Assembly: GCA_026545225.1 (NCBI GenBank)
Contig: CM048845.1
Coordinates: 28,238,001 to 28,302,000, forward strand
Origin: Cornus controversa
Taxonomy: Eukaryota > Streptophyta > Magnoliopsida > Cornales > Cornaceae
Length of the DNA: 64,000 nucleotides
Direction: 5' to 3'
The translations under genes were made by a program, and so were the position numbers. The notes under the pieces were generated by a model. It was not told the origin of the DNA. It saw only the letters and a program-made list of their open reading frames with translations, and did not search any database. Of the stretch, positions 47,293 to 60,269 are shown one piece after another. Positions within the stretch are counted from its first letter, which is position 1. Each line of letters opens with the position of its first letter.

Positions 47293-50200
47293 CTGCAAAT
47301 TCAAGATTAAAATTATATATTTATATTGTCAACTAATGGGGTGATTAGTATGATTATCAACTATATATAATTCTTGACTTCTTCATAGATGAACATAATC
47401 TAATGGAGTTTATGAGAACGAGAGAAAAATAATACCGAGGAAATAAAAGATAGACGCGCACATTTGGCCTACATCCACGGGAGAAGAATTTCACTATGGA
47501 AATTAAAACAAGAAGATACAAATAGTAAAAGTGGTTCACAGCCAAAACCCAAATACTCCAAATAATCTCACACAAATCTCAGTGGGACTTCAGCTAACTG
47601 AATGAAACAAGAGGTTCTATGGCGATTTATAGCCAGAGAGCCACCTTAGGTGCTGCAAAATATGAGGGTGCCTCGTATTGTCTTCATAAGGTGGCTAAAG
47701 ACTCAAAAAAGGTCGTACCCAGTGCATTGAATGGCAACGTATATATAATGCACATTGTTAATGGCATGCATATTTCCTATCTTGAAATCAACTGCCTAAT
47801 TTAGTTGAAGCAATGCACCAATCACATGGACTACAAGGACAATGAGACAGTGAAATAGTGGAGTTCATGACATACTTGCTCAAAAATATATAAGAACTAA
47901 AAAGGGTGGAGAATAGAAGCCTAAACCGGCATGTAATATTGCAAATAGAAACTTTGTTTATTATTCTATTTTGTTTTTGAGTTTTATAACTGTTTACCTC
48001 TTTGGAACCATGACCTCCTAACTGCCTGGCGGATTTGGCGTTCGTGCCTCTCTAAGAGCTCATCAACTCTATGTGATTGAGACAACAAGGGTCCTGAAAA
48101 TTCAACATTGTCCCCTTGATCCTGATAAACCTGTCTCGAGTCCAAGGTTAGAAGGTTAAAGAAGGTACCAAAAGATGAAAAATGGAATTGGTAGAAATCA
48201 GCCTTTTAACTCTTAATAGGATTGAGTTGACTCAACCAATCACAAAAAATTCATCAGTGAAATTTAACCCAACAAAAGCATCAGACATAGGACTGTCATT
48301 TTCAATAAAACTGTTAGAATTTGGTAGCTCTTTCACCAAAACTAATTAGGAAGAGAAACAAATTGGTCACCTGTGAATCACCTATTTCAGCAAATTAATT
48401 TAAACTAGGTGATTGTTAACCAATGTTTCCAATATTTTGCATTTTCATAGAATTCCAATGCTTATAAAATTCCTTTCAATAAAGAAAAATTAGAGATAGT
48501 TCTAACAATTAAGAACTTACCAAACTGAACCTTTTAGCTGCCAACTCCTCCCCTTGATAAAGTGCCAGTGACAGTTCCTGTGAGTGGTACCCGTCAGAAG
48601 CATCAAAGGAATCTGGACGCTCTAATTGGCTCCAGTCTTTAAGTATTGCATGCTTGACAGTTTCATAGGAATCGTGGCCCTTAGAACTGGTGCGACTTCC
48701 ATATACAACTTCTGCATTTTCATGCCTTTTTGACTCGGAATTATTCTTTAAATGCAATGCACTGGAAGGTTCAAAGATGAGACTTCTTGAACTAGATCTA
48801 CTGCGTGATCTCACGGACAAGTCATCTTTCCGCCTTTTAGCCCATGCAAACCCACTTGAACCTGAAACTTGCAGTGGACCTGAAAAGGGAATGTCCCCTT
48901 GAGATGCATTCTTTATGTGGGAAGCCTCTTCCATTGTAGAAATTGATGGCTTAGGCAGTTCCACCCCTAAATTGACATCTCTTTCCTTACAATTATTTAC
49001 ATTATTATCATTGATTTTACGGAGGCCTTGAGTTTGGTCAGGAAAATCCTGCACAGGCATGATCAATTTAATCAATGAGAATAAATTTCCCTCAAATAAA
49101 GGAAGCAACTACACAAACAAGCCACACATCATACAACTAAAAATACAAGCATACTTGTATATAACTATTAGTTATTTATTTATTTAAAATGTAGAGAGAG
49201 AGAGAGAGAGAGAGAGAAACCTCGGCTGGTGCCAATTTATTTAGTCCATTTGGTTTTCTAGTTGGCTTCCTTGTCGTTTCAGGTCCACGGACTCTTCCAC
49301 TAGGCCTCTTCCTGAAAATCCAGTGCTAAAAGTGAATTACAAATCTTGAAACATAAGATCCTTGAATATAGATAGAAAAAAAAGAACTCCAAACGAGTTG
49401 CACTCACACAAGACAGATTAATTATACTCAGTAGTTGGTATCCTTGCACTGTAGGCTGTATCAATTACTAACTCAAAAAACATCCCCGTAAGGCATACAA
49501 AGTTATTGGAACATTTCGATGAAAATGAAAATTAGATTAGTCCATTGTGAACATAGGAATTGAATGAATCAATCCCAGCACTGAGAGCAACCAAATGAGG
49601 CTCTTTAACAAAATAAGGGTAACCAGGATTTTTATAAAACGACCTCAAGTTCACTACACTGACTGTGACATATTATTACACAGCCAACATATCTTTTATC
49701 TATGGCAAGAATTGAACCCCTGAATTTGCCCCTTCTTTTTGAATGGCAAGCTACAGTATTATTACACAGCCAACATATCTTTTATCTATGGCAAAAATTG
49801 AACCCCTGAATTTGCCCCTTCTTTTTGAATGGCAAGCTACAGTGTTTGCGGGCCTTTTGGCACATGTTCCACCTTGAAGTTGTGCACGCAAATTTAAAGT
49901 AAAATACATTGAACTGAATCATTCCATCATGAAGTTGAACATGCAAATGTCAAGTAAAACACATTGAACTAAATCATTCCATCATGAAGTTGAACATGCA
50001 AATGTCAAGTAAAACACATTGAACTGAATCAATCTTCATGGGATGTCCAGATGTCACCAATTTGAGTTGGCCCAAAATACTCAAATCAAGTCACATGCTA
50101 ACTTTTTACGGGCTCAGGACAATTGTTGTGTTATAAGTGCTACCCTTTACAGAATGATTCAAGTCAAAAATTTTGATGTGCAACTGAAAAACTATAAACC

Positions 50201-53200
50201 TCACCTCCGTGTTTCCTCGCGATGCTTTGCATCAATCTCTTTGCTTGGTGGGTATTTTGGCAGGCTTGACGGATCACATGCATAAGGCTTTGTTGTGAAA
50301 TACTGAGGATAACAAGAAAAAGATCAAGATTATGCAGAATCCTGGTTATTTAATCTGAAGTTCAAATAAAATATTAAATATAAACTTTCCTGTTGCAGTT
50401 ACTATTGGTGTGATTCCATTGATATGGCACAAGAATAATAGTTTCACTACACTTAATTGACCAAAGAAGAAGTATGGAATAAAATAGATAAAAACTCAAC
50501 TCCTCTATCATGAATTAGAACTATATGTGCATACATGTCTTTAAGATGCAAACGGATGATATCAATATCATTAGTTGCATCTGCCAAGTCAGACAATTAA
50601 GGGCATAGCATAACCTGCTATACAGAAGTTCAGACAGACATTTTCCCATCAATACCTCAGATGCAAGAGCAGAAGAGGCACTCCCACGGTTGCATGGTTC
50701 CACGGAAAGGAAAGTTTCTATCAGATTCACGGCAGTTTTTGGCAGCTCTTTAAAGGTCTCCCAGAGGCAGCTTTCATAACGATGCTGAGGTTTAAATAGA
50801 GTTGCATGAGGAAGTTTAGACTTTTTCCAGTACTCTTCTGGTGGGGTCCCACAAAGCTTGAAAATTTTGTGTAGTTGTTCAACCTGTAGGCAGAACAAAA
50901 GCATTTCTCAGAACTTCATGTGGCGTCAACATTAAATACTATAACAGGTATATAATGTCGTTACAACTGTATGTGGTAAAAAAAAATTATTTTTATTGAT
51001 GTCATTTGAATAAACATGAAAACATCGCCTTACAAACACGGAATGTATTTGTACACTTGACCGTTAAACATGTAAAAGAAACAAACTTTGGAAGCAACAT
51101 AATTTGAAATTAAAAGGGGGAGACTACTACAGGAATTCTAATTAAAAGTACTTTCTTTTAATGATGTACTGTAGTAATCTCCCGTTTTTAGTTTCAACTT
51201 TCAAATTATGTTGCTTCCAATTTTTGTTTCTTTTTCATGTAAGAAACAAAATCTGTAATTCTAGTTAAAAGTACTTTCAGTTGCATCCAATTTAATTGTT
51301 TTATCATCCAGTTCATTAATGCCAGTTCTTACTCTATAGTCACTGCTAGTGCTAAATGATTATACTGCAATGATGATAAGGTGGAATCTAGGTAACCGCT
51401 CAAGTGATTGGTCATGACCCCTGATATTGATTTCCCTATAGTAAGATCAACATGACTTGTTTTTAATTCAATTGACGGAAATAATTTGTTAAGCTCCATT
51501 TGTATAGCAAAAGGGAACATAATAGTTTTTTATATTGGAGAAATCTCTTACCATATGGGATAAAGGCAAAGCATGATGATGATGTTTGTCCACTGCAAAC
51601 TATGAACACATGCTGAGAATCTCATCCATGATACCTATTCTTTAGATATAAACTTTTTCAGAAGTATGTGTTAGGTGTTTAATCTTCATCTAAAGGAACT
51701 TGAGAACTAGGGTACATTAGGTTATTTCAAGATGATCTGGCAAATTGTGATAATTTCCAAATATATAGAAGAAAAAGAAATTGTATGAATAAATATGCTT
51801 TATTTTTATAACTTGGCATTTTGTTTATGAAGTACATGATTAATCCTCGACAGTTATCTACACAAGCATTTCAAATCTTGGCTTCACTCATTTATGATAG
51901 TGCATAGGGTGGTGTCATTTTCTAAATGGCTGAGAAGCTATATCTTGAGAAATGTAAGTTTCATTTTGCAAAGAGCATATCCTTTTGGGATGACATTGTG
52001 GCGTAAATGGTTGAGAAGCAGCAAAAATACCTATATTCAGGAAGTCACAGACGGGAGAAAAAGATTGCCTGAACCTAAACAACTACTTACCGAAATTGAA
52101 TTCTTGAGGACTACTAATGAAACCAAAATACTTGACCATATGATGTGTTTGAAAGCATTTTCCAGGAAAATGTTATATACTTACTATTAGCATTTACATC
52201 ATGAAGTTTACTGGAAAAAAAAATCCCCAAATAAATTCAAAAAAACTGATAGCACATGGTATTTTGTAAGAAATGTATCTTATTATTATGATCTACATCA
52301 CTTGTGAACATTAGAAAACAATCCAGTAAGGTGATTACCTCTGTTCTTCCTTGAAGGATGGGTCTCTTGAGAAGAAGTTCTGCAAATACACAGCCAACGC
52401 TCCAAAGATCCACAGATGCACCATAATCCGTGGAACCCAACAAAAGTTCAGGAGGACGGTACCATAAAGTGATGACTCGACTGGTTAGAGGTTGCCTGTG
52501 TCCAGAAGGCCCAGAACAACAGAAGTTTGCCAAGCCAAAATCAGCTATCTTCAAAATTCCTTCATTGTTTACCAGAAGATTTGCACCTTTTATATCCCGA
52601 TGCATTACACCTCTTGAGTGACAGTGCTCAATTCCAGATAACAACTGTTTCATGTAGCATTTAACCTGCAAAACAGAATCAATTGAACCTCTAATAAAGA
52701 AGAAATCAACTAACCTGCTCCGCAGAAAGGAGGAGGCAACTGGGGGAACAGAAATTAAAATATTCAATAACTTAGCATTTTGAATTTGTTTATTTCCATA
52801 GCATTTAAATAAAAGAATAAGTTTAATGTTCTTCTAGAAGTCATTGTCATGTGAAGATTTCAGAAAATAAGTTCTGGTATCCTTGTGTCATTATGGTATT
52901 CTGCTGATGACACTTTTATTAAATTGATCAAAGATGAGAAAATCAAACCAAATTTCAATAGTTTCAATTTGGTGTGATCTCCAAAGTTTGATATAATATA
53001 AATAAACAAATTTCAACATGAGCAAACCTGTGCCTCGCTGAACTTTATATCAGGGTTAGATAAGAGTCCAGAAATATCATGTTCCATGTACTCGAATACA
53101 AGGTATATGCTGCATGATAATCGCGAGGTAATCAACCCCTCCAGTTTTATGATATTTGGATGGTCAAGCCTGCGTAGAATCATTATTTCTCGTGCCATAA

Positions 53201-54752
53201 ACCGAACACTTTCAGGCTCAAAATTGTCAAAACGCACCTTCTTCAGAGCAACTATCCTCCCAGATTCCGAGTCACGTGCCCGGAACACACTGCTATATGT
53301 TCCCTGTCCAATCTATCAAAGCAGTTGAAATTGTACAATTCTCATCAGATAAACAGCTAAAACATCATGCAACATAAAATATGAAGTTAATACCAATAAC
53401 GAATCTTTAGTATAAAAAAAAGAAGAAGAAATAAAAGAAACTATTAGAATATGATCAAATGAATGAGCACAATTTATAAGGTGAAATAAAAAGCAATCAT
53501 CAATTCAGAAAGTAATTAGTGGCTCTAGACACTCTCTAGGTAATGCCTTAATAAAAAGCAGGGCACCTGATTACTAAGAAATGAACTTTTTCAGAACGCC
53601 TTACCAATTACTTGTCAATTTACATTAGAAAGGTTTGCAGCACAGACAACTAAAAATTAAGTTTTTTTGTTCAAAAAAGATTTATCAAGAAAAATAGAAA
53701 TTGAATCAATAAATAGTTTAAACATAAAGCTATTGTGTTTGTGGCAGTTAGAGAATAATAAGCTGTCCTTAACATTCCAGAATCTCCAAACTGTAGGCTC
53801 AAGAATACCTCATAGGTATATAAAGACATTAATAGAATTTTCAGTCTATTAACCTTAAATTCCACCTAGTAAAGTTTGCTCTTGCACCCAAAAGTAGGTA
53901 GATTTCTTAATTTTCATGATAATTGGAAAAACTCAGGATCCAGAAAAAAAAAAAAAGAAAAAAAAAACTCTTGATATATTATACTAAAATTAGATAGCAT
54001 GAAAAAGAAGGGAATTCCATTTACCATATTGGCTGCGTAAATGGCAAAAATAGTTTAATGATATTTTTACCTAGTTTGCATTAATAGACACATCTCCCAA
54101 GTTTTGAAAATCGTAAATACTTAAATTAAAATAAATAAATAAAACTATTGAAATATTAAACCTGTATTAGCCATTTAGCAAAAACTAGAAAAATGCATGA
54201 AATCTTAGAATTTCTTGAGCATCTATGTTTGAAGAAACAGTACTATATGGCTCATAAATCTGATGTTAGTACTTAAAATTCAACTGAAATAAGAGTTCAG
54301 AAAAATTAACACCAGTTATATATTATGTATAACATATTGAGTAATTAAATGTATTAGGATCACATATATCATGTATATACCTTCTCCAACTTTTCAAAAG
54401 AATCGGCTTTAAGGGGCACCCAACCGTGAATGGCTTCGCCGGCGACGGCGCTGAGCCAAGCGGGCCAACCGGCGGCCACCTGCTCTCCTTCCACGTACTT
54501 CTGCAAATTCCCCAACCGAAAGCTCACAGACTCACCGCCACAACCGTGAGAACTCGCCCTCCCAGACTCACTCAACTCGCTCCCACTCAACCCCGACTCA
54601 GTCCTCTTCTTCATTTTCTTCTTCTTCTCCAATTCCACCACCAACCCAGCTCTGCTTCGACCCGAACAAACGCTCCCATTGTCACGAAACGCCCCGGAGT
54701 GATCGAAAGCAGGGGTCACCGACACTGACTGCTTCGAGGCCACACAACCCAT
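47273..54752 (-). CDS. CDK-like Ser/Thr protein kinase, IBS1 / At1g54610 family, nine exons
   Basis: Exons on the minus strand: 54752-54381, 53312-53028, 52665-52339, 50883-50656, 50302-50205, 49311-49221, 49048-48521, 48130-47998, 47292-47273. All are GT..AG and in phase, totalling 2082 nt or 693 residues. The start was chosen for MGCVASKQSVSVTPAFDHSG, the conserved N-terminus with Gly2 for myristoylation and Cys3 for palmitoylation; an upstream in-frame ATG lacks this. The kinase domain runs from about 120 to 404: IGQGTYSSVF loop (125), Lys148 in VALKKV, Glu166, HRDIKGANLL with Asp243, DFG with Asp261, Thr285 in VITLWYRPPE. All key residues are present. The C-terminal tail has a basic KRPSGR/KPTRKP segment and an RSRSRSSSRS patch. 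The length is close to Arabidopsis IBS1 (At1g18670), linked to BABA-primed defence and ABA responses; that role is from the family, not shown here. Confidence 0.94.
49193..49217. repeat. (GA)n microsatellite next to the donor of kinase exon 6
   Basis: AGAGAGAG run immediately inside intron 6 (CT-rich on the gene strand) directly after the GTTTCTCT donor at 49220. Length changes could influence splicing. Confidence 0.75.
49671..50035. repeat. Two tandem repeats in kinase intron 5
   Basis: An 86-bp unit twice (49671-49756, 49757-49842; TATTATTACACAGCCAACAT) and a 55-bp unit about three times (about 49871-50035; GAAGTTGAACATGCAAATG). The second and third 55-bp copies are almost identical. Confidence 0.85.
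51068..51240. mobile_element. 173-bp foldback element in kinase intron 3
   Basis: ACATGTAAAAGAAACAAACT...GGAAGCAACATAATTTGAAA...GAGACTACTACAG is inverted in 51171-51240. Arms of about 65 bp with several mismatches. MITE-like; no target duplication established. Confidence 0.65.
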
Positions 54753-54920
54753 GAAGAAATGATCACCGACCCACGAACATAGATTGATTTTCAACACTAT
54801 CAGAGATCGACCCAGATCAAGAACTGGGTCAATTGAGCGAGTTTTGACCTGTGTCAAGTGTCAAATGGGATTTTTTTCACTACTACGTCGCAGCTCAGAC
54901 TGTGAAGATCGAAGAAAATG

Positions 54921-54930
54921 GTATATATAC
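54921..54930 (-). promoter_or_regulatory. Candidate TATA box of the kinase gene
   Basis: GTATATATAC (palindromic) about 170 bp upstream of the start codon on the gene strand. It would place transcription start near 54890, with a leader of about 140 nt. No other A/T box is better placed. Motif evidence only. Confidence 0.45.
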
Positions 54931-55099
54931 CCAAAACCCCCAAACATTCCATCCAGCCTCTCTCTCTCACTACTTTCTCTCTCCTCCCCCCTTCTATTCA
55001 GTTCTGCGACAATTGCGGAAGGTGGAAATTGTAGAGGATTTTAATGGGCACGCAACAGAACGACGACCGAAATCAACGGAAACGTAGACTTATGTGCCT

Positions 55100-55681
55100 C
55101 TCGTGTATCGCTCTGTTTCTCGTTTCTGTTTTTGTTTTGTAAAAGTAATAAAATATTAAATTGGACTTTTTAGTTAACTTCGACTTTTTTCCCACCAATT
55201 TTTTTGGGTTTTGTTGTCTGTGAGATTTTATTTCTCTAATTTTGTTTCTATTTGTTAATATTGTACAGTAATATTTTGGATGTATATGTGTGTGTATATA
55301 TATATTGCTTTCAAATCAATTGAGGGGTAGCAAAGCTTAATTAAGTGGGACCCACCTACTTCCCAGACAGGCAAGGCAAATGTTATGGTGTGTGAAGACA
55401 CACTAGTAGATTTGCTGAACTGATTAGTTGGGTTGTTGTTGAATGTTGACTAATGGGCTTCGTGTTTGGATTTTTCTCTAAGTTACATTTTTGTTCAGAC
55501 TTCTTTAGTAGTGGGGAATTACTATAAATTATGAGAAGGAACAATAGTGGCTATATATATATATATATATATATATACACGCACACACACTAGGTTTGTG
55601 TTTACAGCACTATATAAAAAAAATATTATTGAACTGAATTATTTTAGAAGTGTAAGAATAGGTGTATATATATGTGAGATG

Positions 55682-55713
<32 letters not shown>

Positions 55714-55856
55714 AATTTAAGTGTGAATGTATTAGATGAATCATAATAGTTAGATAAATGATAAAAATAATTATATCATATCGTAAATATATATAGATAT
55801 TTTGAATATTTTTAATCGATTATGATTTTTTTTTAGAAGAGATTGAAGACAATGTT

Positions 55857-55905
<49 letters not shown>

Positions 55906-57950
55906 AGAGAGAGAGTTGGATTAATTGATTAAATAATGGAAAGTCAGAAGTATTAATTGATTAAAAATGGAAAGGCAAAAGTTAAAAGAGGGTAAATAAT
56001 GTAGATGACTTTTTTTTATTATTATTCTTTTTCACACCTGTTGTGTTGCCTTTTTCAGTCTCCACTTCTCATCTATGGGGCCCACAAGTTGAGCTGGGTG
56101 AGGCCCACTGCTCTCTAAACCAAGAGCTGTATGTCACAAACCTATCAGTGATTGGATCTTGGAGTTGGAAGACTGTCACCATATTGGACTTTATTCTCAA
56201 CTTCTTGTATTGATGGTGCCATGACTTTCATCTCTATATATATTTTCTTGTGGAGTGACAACTCTATGGAAAATTTCAGAAGAATGTGTCAACAGTACAA
56301 TTATGTTGGTTATTGAAATTTGAAGAATGGCACAATAATGGTCTCAACCAAGGTCTATGGTTTAATGGTAATTCGCCTTTATTTCAAAACAAAAAGCAAA
56401 AGAAATTATTACATGATTTCGATTAATCACTAGTGGACACGCAAGTAAGAAATTGCAATTTAAAGAATGACACAATAATGCGTAGAGGTAAGTTTATAGT
56501 CTAAACCAAGGTCTCTGGTTTCATGGAAGCTCGTTTTATTTCAAAATGAAAAGTAGGAGAAATTATTATATGGTTTCGGCCAATTACAAGTGAACACGCG
56601 CAAAAAGTTAAAAAAAACTACCACATTTGTTTGTGTGTTCACTACCCGAGATCAATGGTCTCAGAACCATCTAATAATTTCTTGAAAATTAGAGGGTTTA
56701 AATCTCCTCTAAAGAGTATTGTGAGAGTTATTTGTCAGAATAATAATTTATATATATATATTATGGTCTAACATAGGGAGAAGAAGAAAAATATGGGTCA
56801 TATTCTAAACTTTTTATAAATGTGATTTTTTTTTCTTCTTTTTGTTATGAAACTCCAACGTCCGCTCGGGGAGATTCGAAGCCTTTAACTTTCACTTTGA
56901 AAGGTAAAGTTTAGAGCTAGGAGAAAAAAAAGATGGGGGTGAGTTTGAAAGGATTCTAAATTTAGGTTATTTCGTTAGCTTTGTGAAGTCACATGTTAAA
57001 TCATTTTAATATTTTTTGGTAAGTAAATATTTTTAGTTTTATATTTTAATTTTGACTATTTTAGGACCTATTAAATAGGGTTTTCAAAATTCTTTGAAGG
57101 CTTTTTAGGATCACTAGAATTATTGTCAAATTAAGAATGAAAAAGATTGTACCTAGATCTTAACAAAATTGGTGAATATAATTTCTAGTGCCATCCTCGT
57201 TTTTAAAACCAGACATTTCAATTTAAAAAATGATATAAAAAAAGAGTGGCTGGAATTAAGAAATTATTCTATAGATGTATGTATATACTGTTATGATGGG
57301 AGAAACTACTTTGCACTTGAGAATTGGGACAAGTGATAAATCACTGATTACTTAACAACTTTTGTCAGTAAGTTTGAATTGAGAGATTTGGAAGGGTATG
57401 GAGAGAAATGCAAATATCGAGTGAAGAAGAATAGTGTTTAAGTAATGTTTTTATAATTCTAAAATTGTTCAAAATAATTAGAAATAGAAAATTATTATTT
57501 CACTCATGCGCCATAAATATAAAATAATATGATGGTAATTTGGTCGTTATACTCTTTCTCTCCTATCTCATTTAAACAAGAATACTATCATTTTTTTTTT
57601 TTTCTTTTTTATTTATCCAAACATGAATAGAGTTTATTGCTATCATCTCATCTCCTTTCTTTTCTCTTGTGTCTATCCAAATGGAGTCTAAGTTATCAAG
57701 AAGAAGAAGGGATGTTTAAAGAAAGTTAGAGACTATTTAGGCCTAAATAGAGAAGTTAATTCTAGAATGCCTTGTGCCCTATAGTTACTTTCTTATTATT
57801 ATTATTATTTATACTAAAAGTTTCATTATTTTGAAGTACTCTATTTTTTTTTTTTTTTTTGTTCACTGAAAAACAAGTTAGGGACGTTTAAAAAGTACTT
57901 AGAAAATTGGCAACTAAAATACTAAATTGCATGTAAAGGACTAAACTTGG
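55100..57950. other. Upstream flank of the kinase, no gene
   Basis: AT-rich intergenic DNA with TA/TG microsatellites (55551-55577, 55687-55708) and a GA run (55871-55911). No recognisable domain in any frame. Confidence 0.55.
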
Positions 57951-57959
57951 ATTTTAAAA

Positions 57960-58480
57960 GGATGTAGATGTTGGATTAGACCAATTAACAAGCTTAGTTT
58001 GTTCGGAAGGAATAAAGGAGGAAGGATGGAAGAGAGGAAGATATTTCCATAGTTTGGTTGGAAGGAAAGAAAACAAGGAAGGAAGGTGGGAAGAATGAAG
58101 CATCTCTCTTGGCTCACGTTTTTTTTCTTTTCAAAATTGGATAGAAGATAGGAGGGAAAAAGAAACAGCTCCATAAATATAACATACCATTTTTAACCCT
58201 CAATTATTTAGCAAATTACTCTGGTAAATCCTACTAATTTGCAATGAATATTTCTTTTTTATTAGTTTATATAACGAGTGTGTACTGATAGAAAAAATAT
58301 AAAATCTCTTACTCCCTTCCTTCCAACCAAACAAAGAAATGTTTCATCTCATTCATCCTTTCTACTATTATTTCGATTCAACAAAATAAAAAGTGAGCGA
58401 TACACTTTTCGTTTTAGGGATGCCTCGTTCATCCCTTGCAATCACCCTCCCATCAATTTTTTCTAAGAGAGGAGGGAAGA
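57960..58480. repeat. Purine-rich inverted-repeat element (same family as 3175-3770)
   Basis: GTTCGGAAGGAATAAAGGAGG...GAAGGAAAGAAAACAAGG at the left and TTCCTTCCAACCAAACAAAG...GGGATGCCTCGTTCATCCC at the right. Rough inverse of each other. Boundaries approximate. Confidence 0.45.
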
Positions 58481-58572
58481 GAAGGATAAATATGATATAT
58501 TAATATGTAAAGTGACTATATTACCTCTCATCAAATTTTCAAATAATGGAATAATGGTAAAAGAAAATAAGT

Positions 58573-58749
58573 AATGCTATCAAGAGAGCTCTCTCATGAC
58601 AAAAGTTATGAGTTTTTCATATTTAATCACTAGATTGAGACATTTTTTTTTTGAGATTTGTAAAAAGTCAAATGAGTCATTTAATAAATCTTTTAATTCA
58701 GTAATTAAATAAAGAGAGCTCATGACGAGGGAGCTCTCATAATAGCATT
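58573..58749. mobile_element. 177-bp TIR MITE
   Basis: AATGCTATCAAGAGAGCTC at the left and GAGCTCTCATAATAGCATT at the right are inverted repeats. The interior also carries inverted CATGAC motifs. Target duplication unclear. Confidence 0.65.
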
Positions 58750-58845
58750 ATTCAAAGAAAATATACAATACTTTCTTATCAAATAATGGAAGATGTCACC
58801 TCGTTTTACTCTCTTATACTTAACTAAAGAGAAAGACACTTCACC

Positions 58846-59315
58846 GAGTGTGCCGTAGCCGTGTTGGACACTTGAACATTCCTCGGACACTTCCTGACAT
58901 TTTTTTTTTAAAAGTACTTTTCAGACACTTCTCAAACACTCCTTGGACACTCATTGAACACACATCGGATAATTCGTAGCAGTGATATATATTTAATTAT
59001 TTCGAAAGAAAATTATATACGACTAAGTTATGATTAAAAATTTAAGCTAAATATATATAGAAGACTAAATAAGTTTGGTTCTTTAATCTATTTGTCTATT
59101 TTTGTTTATAAGTTTATTTGATTCTTAATTGGTTGATGATGAATTGAAGTATTTCTATAATATAATTTTTTTTGTTGAATAATAATATATATTAGTATAT
59201 TATATTATTATTTTATAGCAGTATCCTTGTCGTGTTTGTGTCCTATTTTTTTAGAATTTTTCGTATCGTTATATCCGTGTCGTGTCGTACCCGTATCCGT
59301 ATCTATGCTTCCTGG
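58846..59315. mobile_element. Diverged CTAGGAAGC-family element
   Basis: GCCGTGTTGGACACTTGAAC at the left, CGTATCCGTATCTATGCTTCC at the right. Interior motifs GGACACTTC match the 18681 copy. Left end poorly defined. Confidence 0.45.
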
Positions 59316-59319
59316 CATC

Positions 59320-59982
59320 TACTTCTAAGTCACATAAAGTGGGAGCGAGAACGAGAGTATGAGAGTGGCAAAAAAAAATCAATTTCTTTTTGTGACGTAG
59401 TGTGAGAGCGACACTCCTTTAAAAAAATTATGTGACTTTGGCTCCCCTTTTCTAAGAATGCCCCATTCATAAAATAAAAAAAATAAAAGAAAACTCAGAA
59501 AAACAAAAGATGTAAGGGCATGCATGGTTGCAAGATGAGACCTTTTATGCAACCAATGAATAATTGCCCTTGATTATGTTTGTACAGCCATTGTTGTCAA
59601 AGCAAATTATTAAATAGCTTTATTACTCTTCCAAAGTTGTGCAATACTTTCACCACAGTCCATACATTTTACAAATTTGAATCCAATCCAATGTACTACA
59701 AATTTGTTATAGTAGGGCAATTAATGGATTGCAAAGAAAATAGGTTTTGAGTGAAATTTTTGTTATTGGATACCATGTACTTCATACTTCAATCTGTGCC
59801 CATATCTTCTGCATGGACATTTTGGCCAATGAAATATTAACACGTGGAAAGGGATGATTGCCATGTGATTTTTTTACCTCACCCATAAAATAAATAATAA
59901 ATAAACTAAAATTGATAATGGTATTTAGTATTTACTATTTTGGAGAAAAAAATAAGGGGTTTTTGTTGTACTCTTTTAACTT

Positions 59983-60019
<37 letters not shown>

Positions 60020-60229
60020 ACACACACACCATTACTAGTGACCAAGTAATAATTATGTTCCATGGACTTGGAGGATAGCCTTTGATCATCCACAATATAT
60101 AATTGGTTTACTATTGGGAAATGTCCATGCCATATTCAATTAGGTGGACCCCTGTTGATAGTTTGATACATCCAACCTTATGGCAGTCCTTCAAGGGTTG
60201 GAAGTTCTAATACAATGTCAAGCTCTGTA

Positions 60230-60269
<40 letters not shown>

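Noticed and set aside
54750-54857. Upstream in-frame ATG of the kinase first exon (MTQVKTRSIDP...)
   Set aside because: It would bury the conserved MGCVASK myristoylation start that defines the family; the downstream ATG was used.
55590-55720. Possible further Helitron-like copy near ACACTAGGTTTGTG
   Set aside because: Only the first few bases resemble the family; the hairpin and body are missing.
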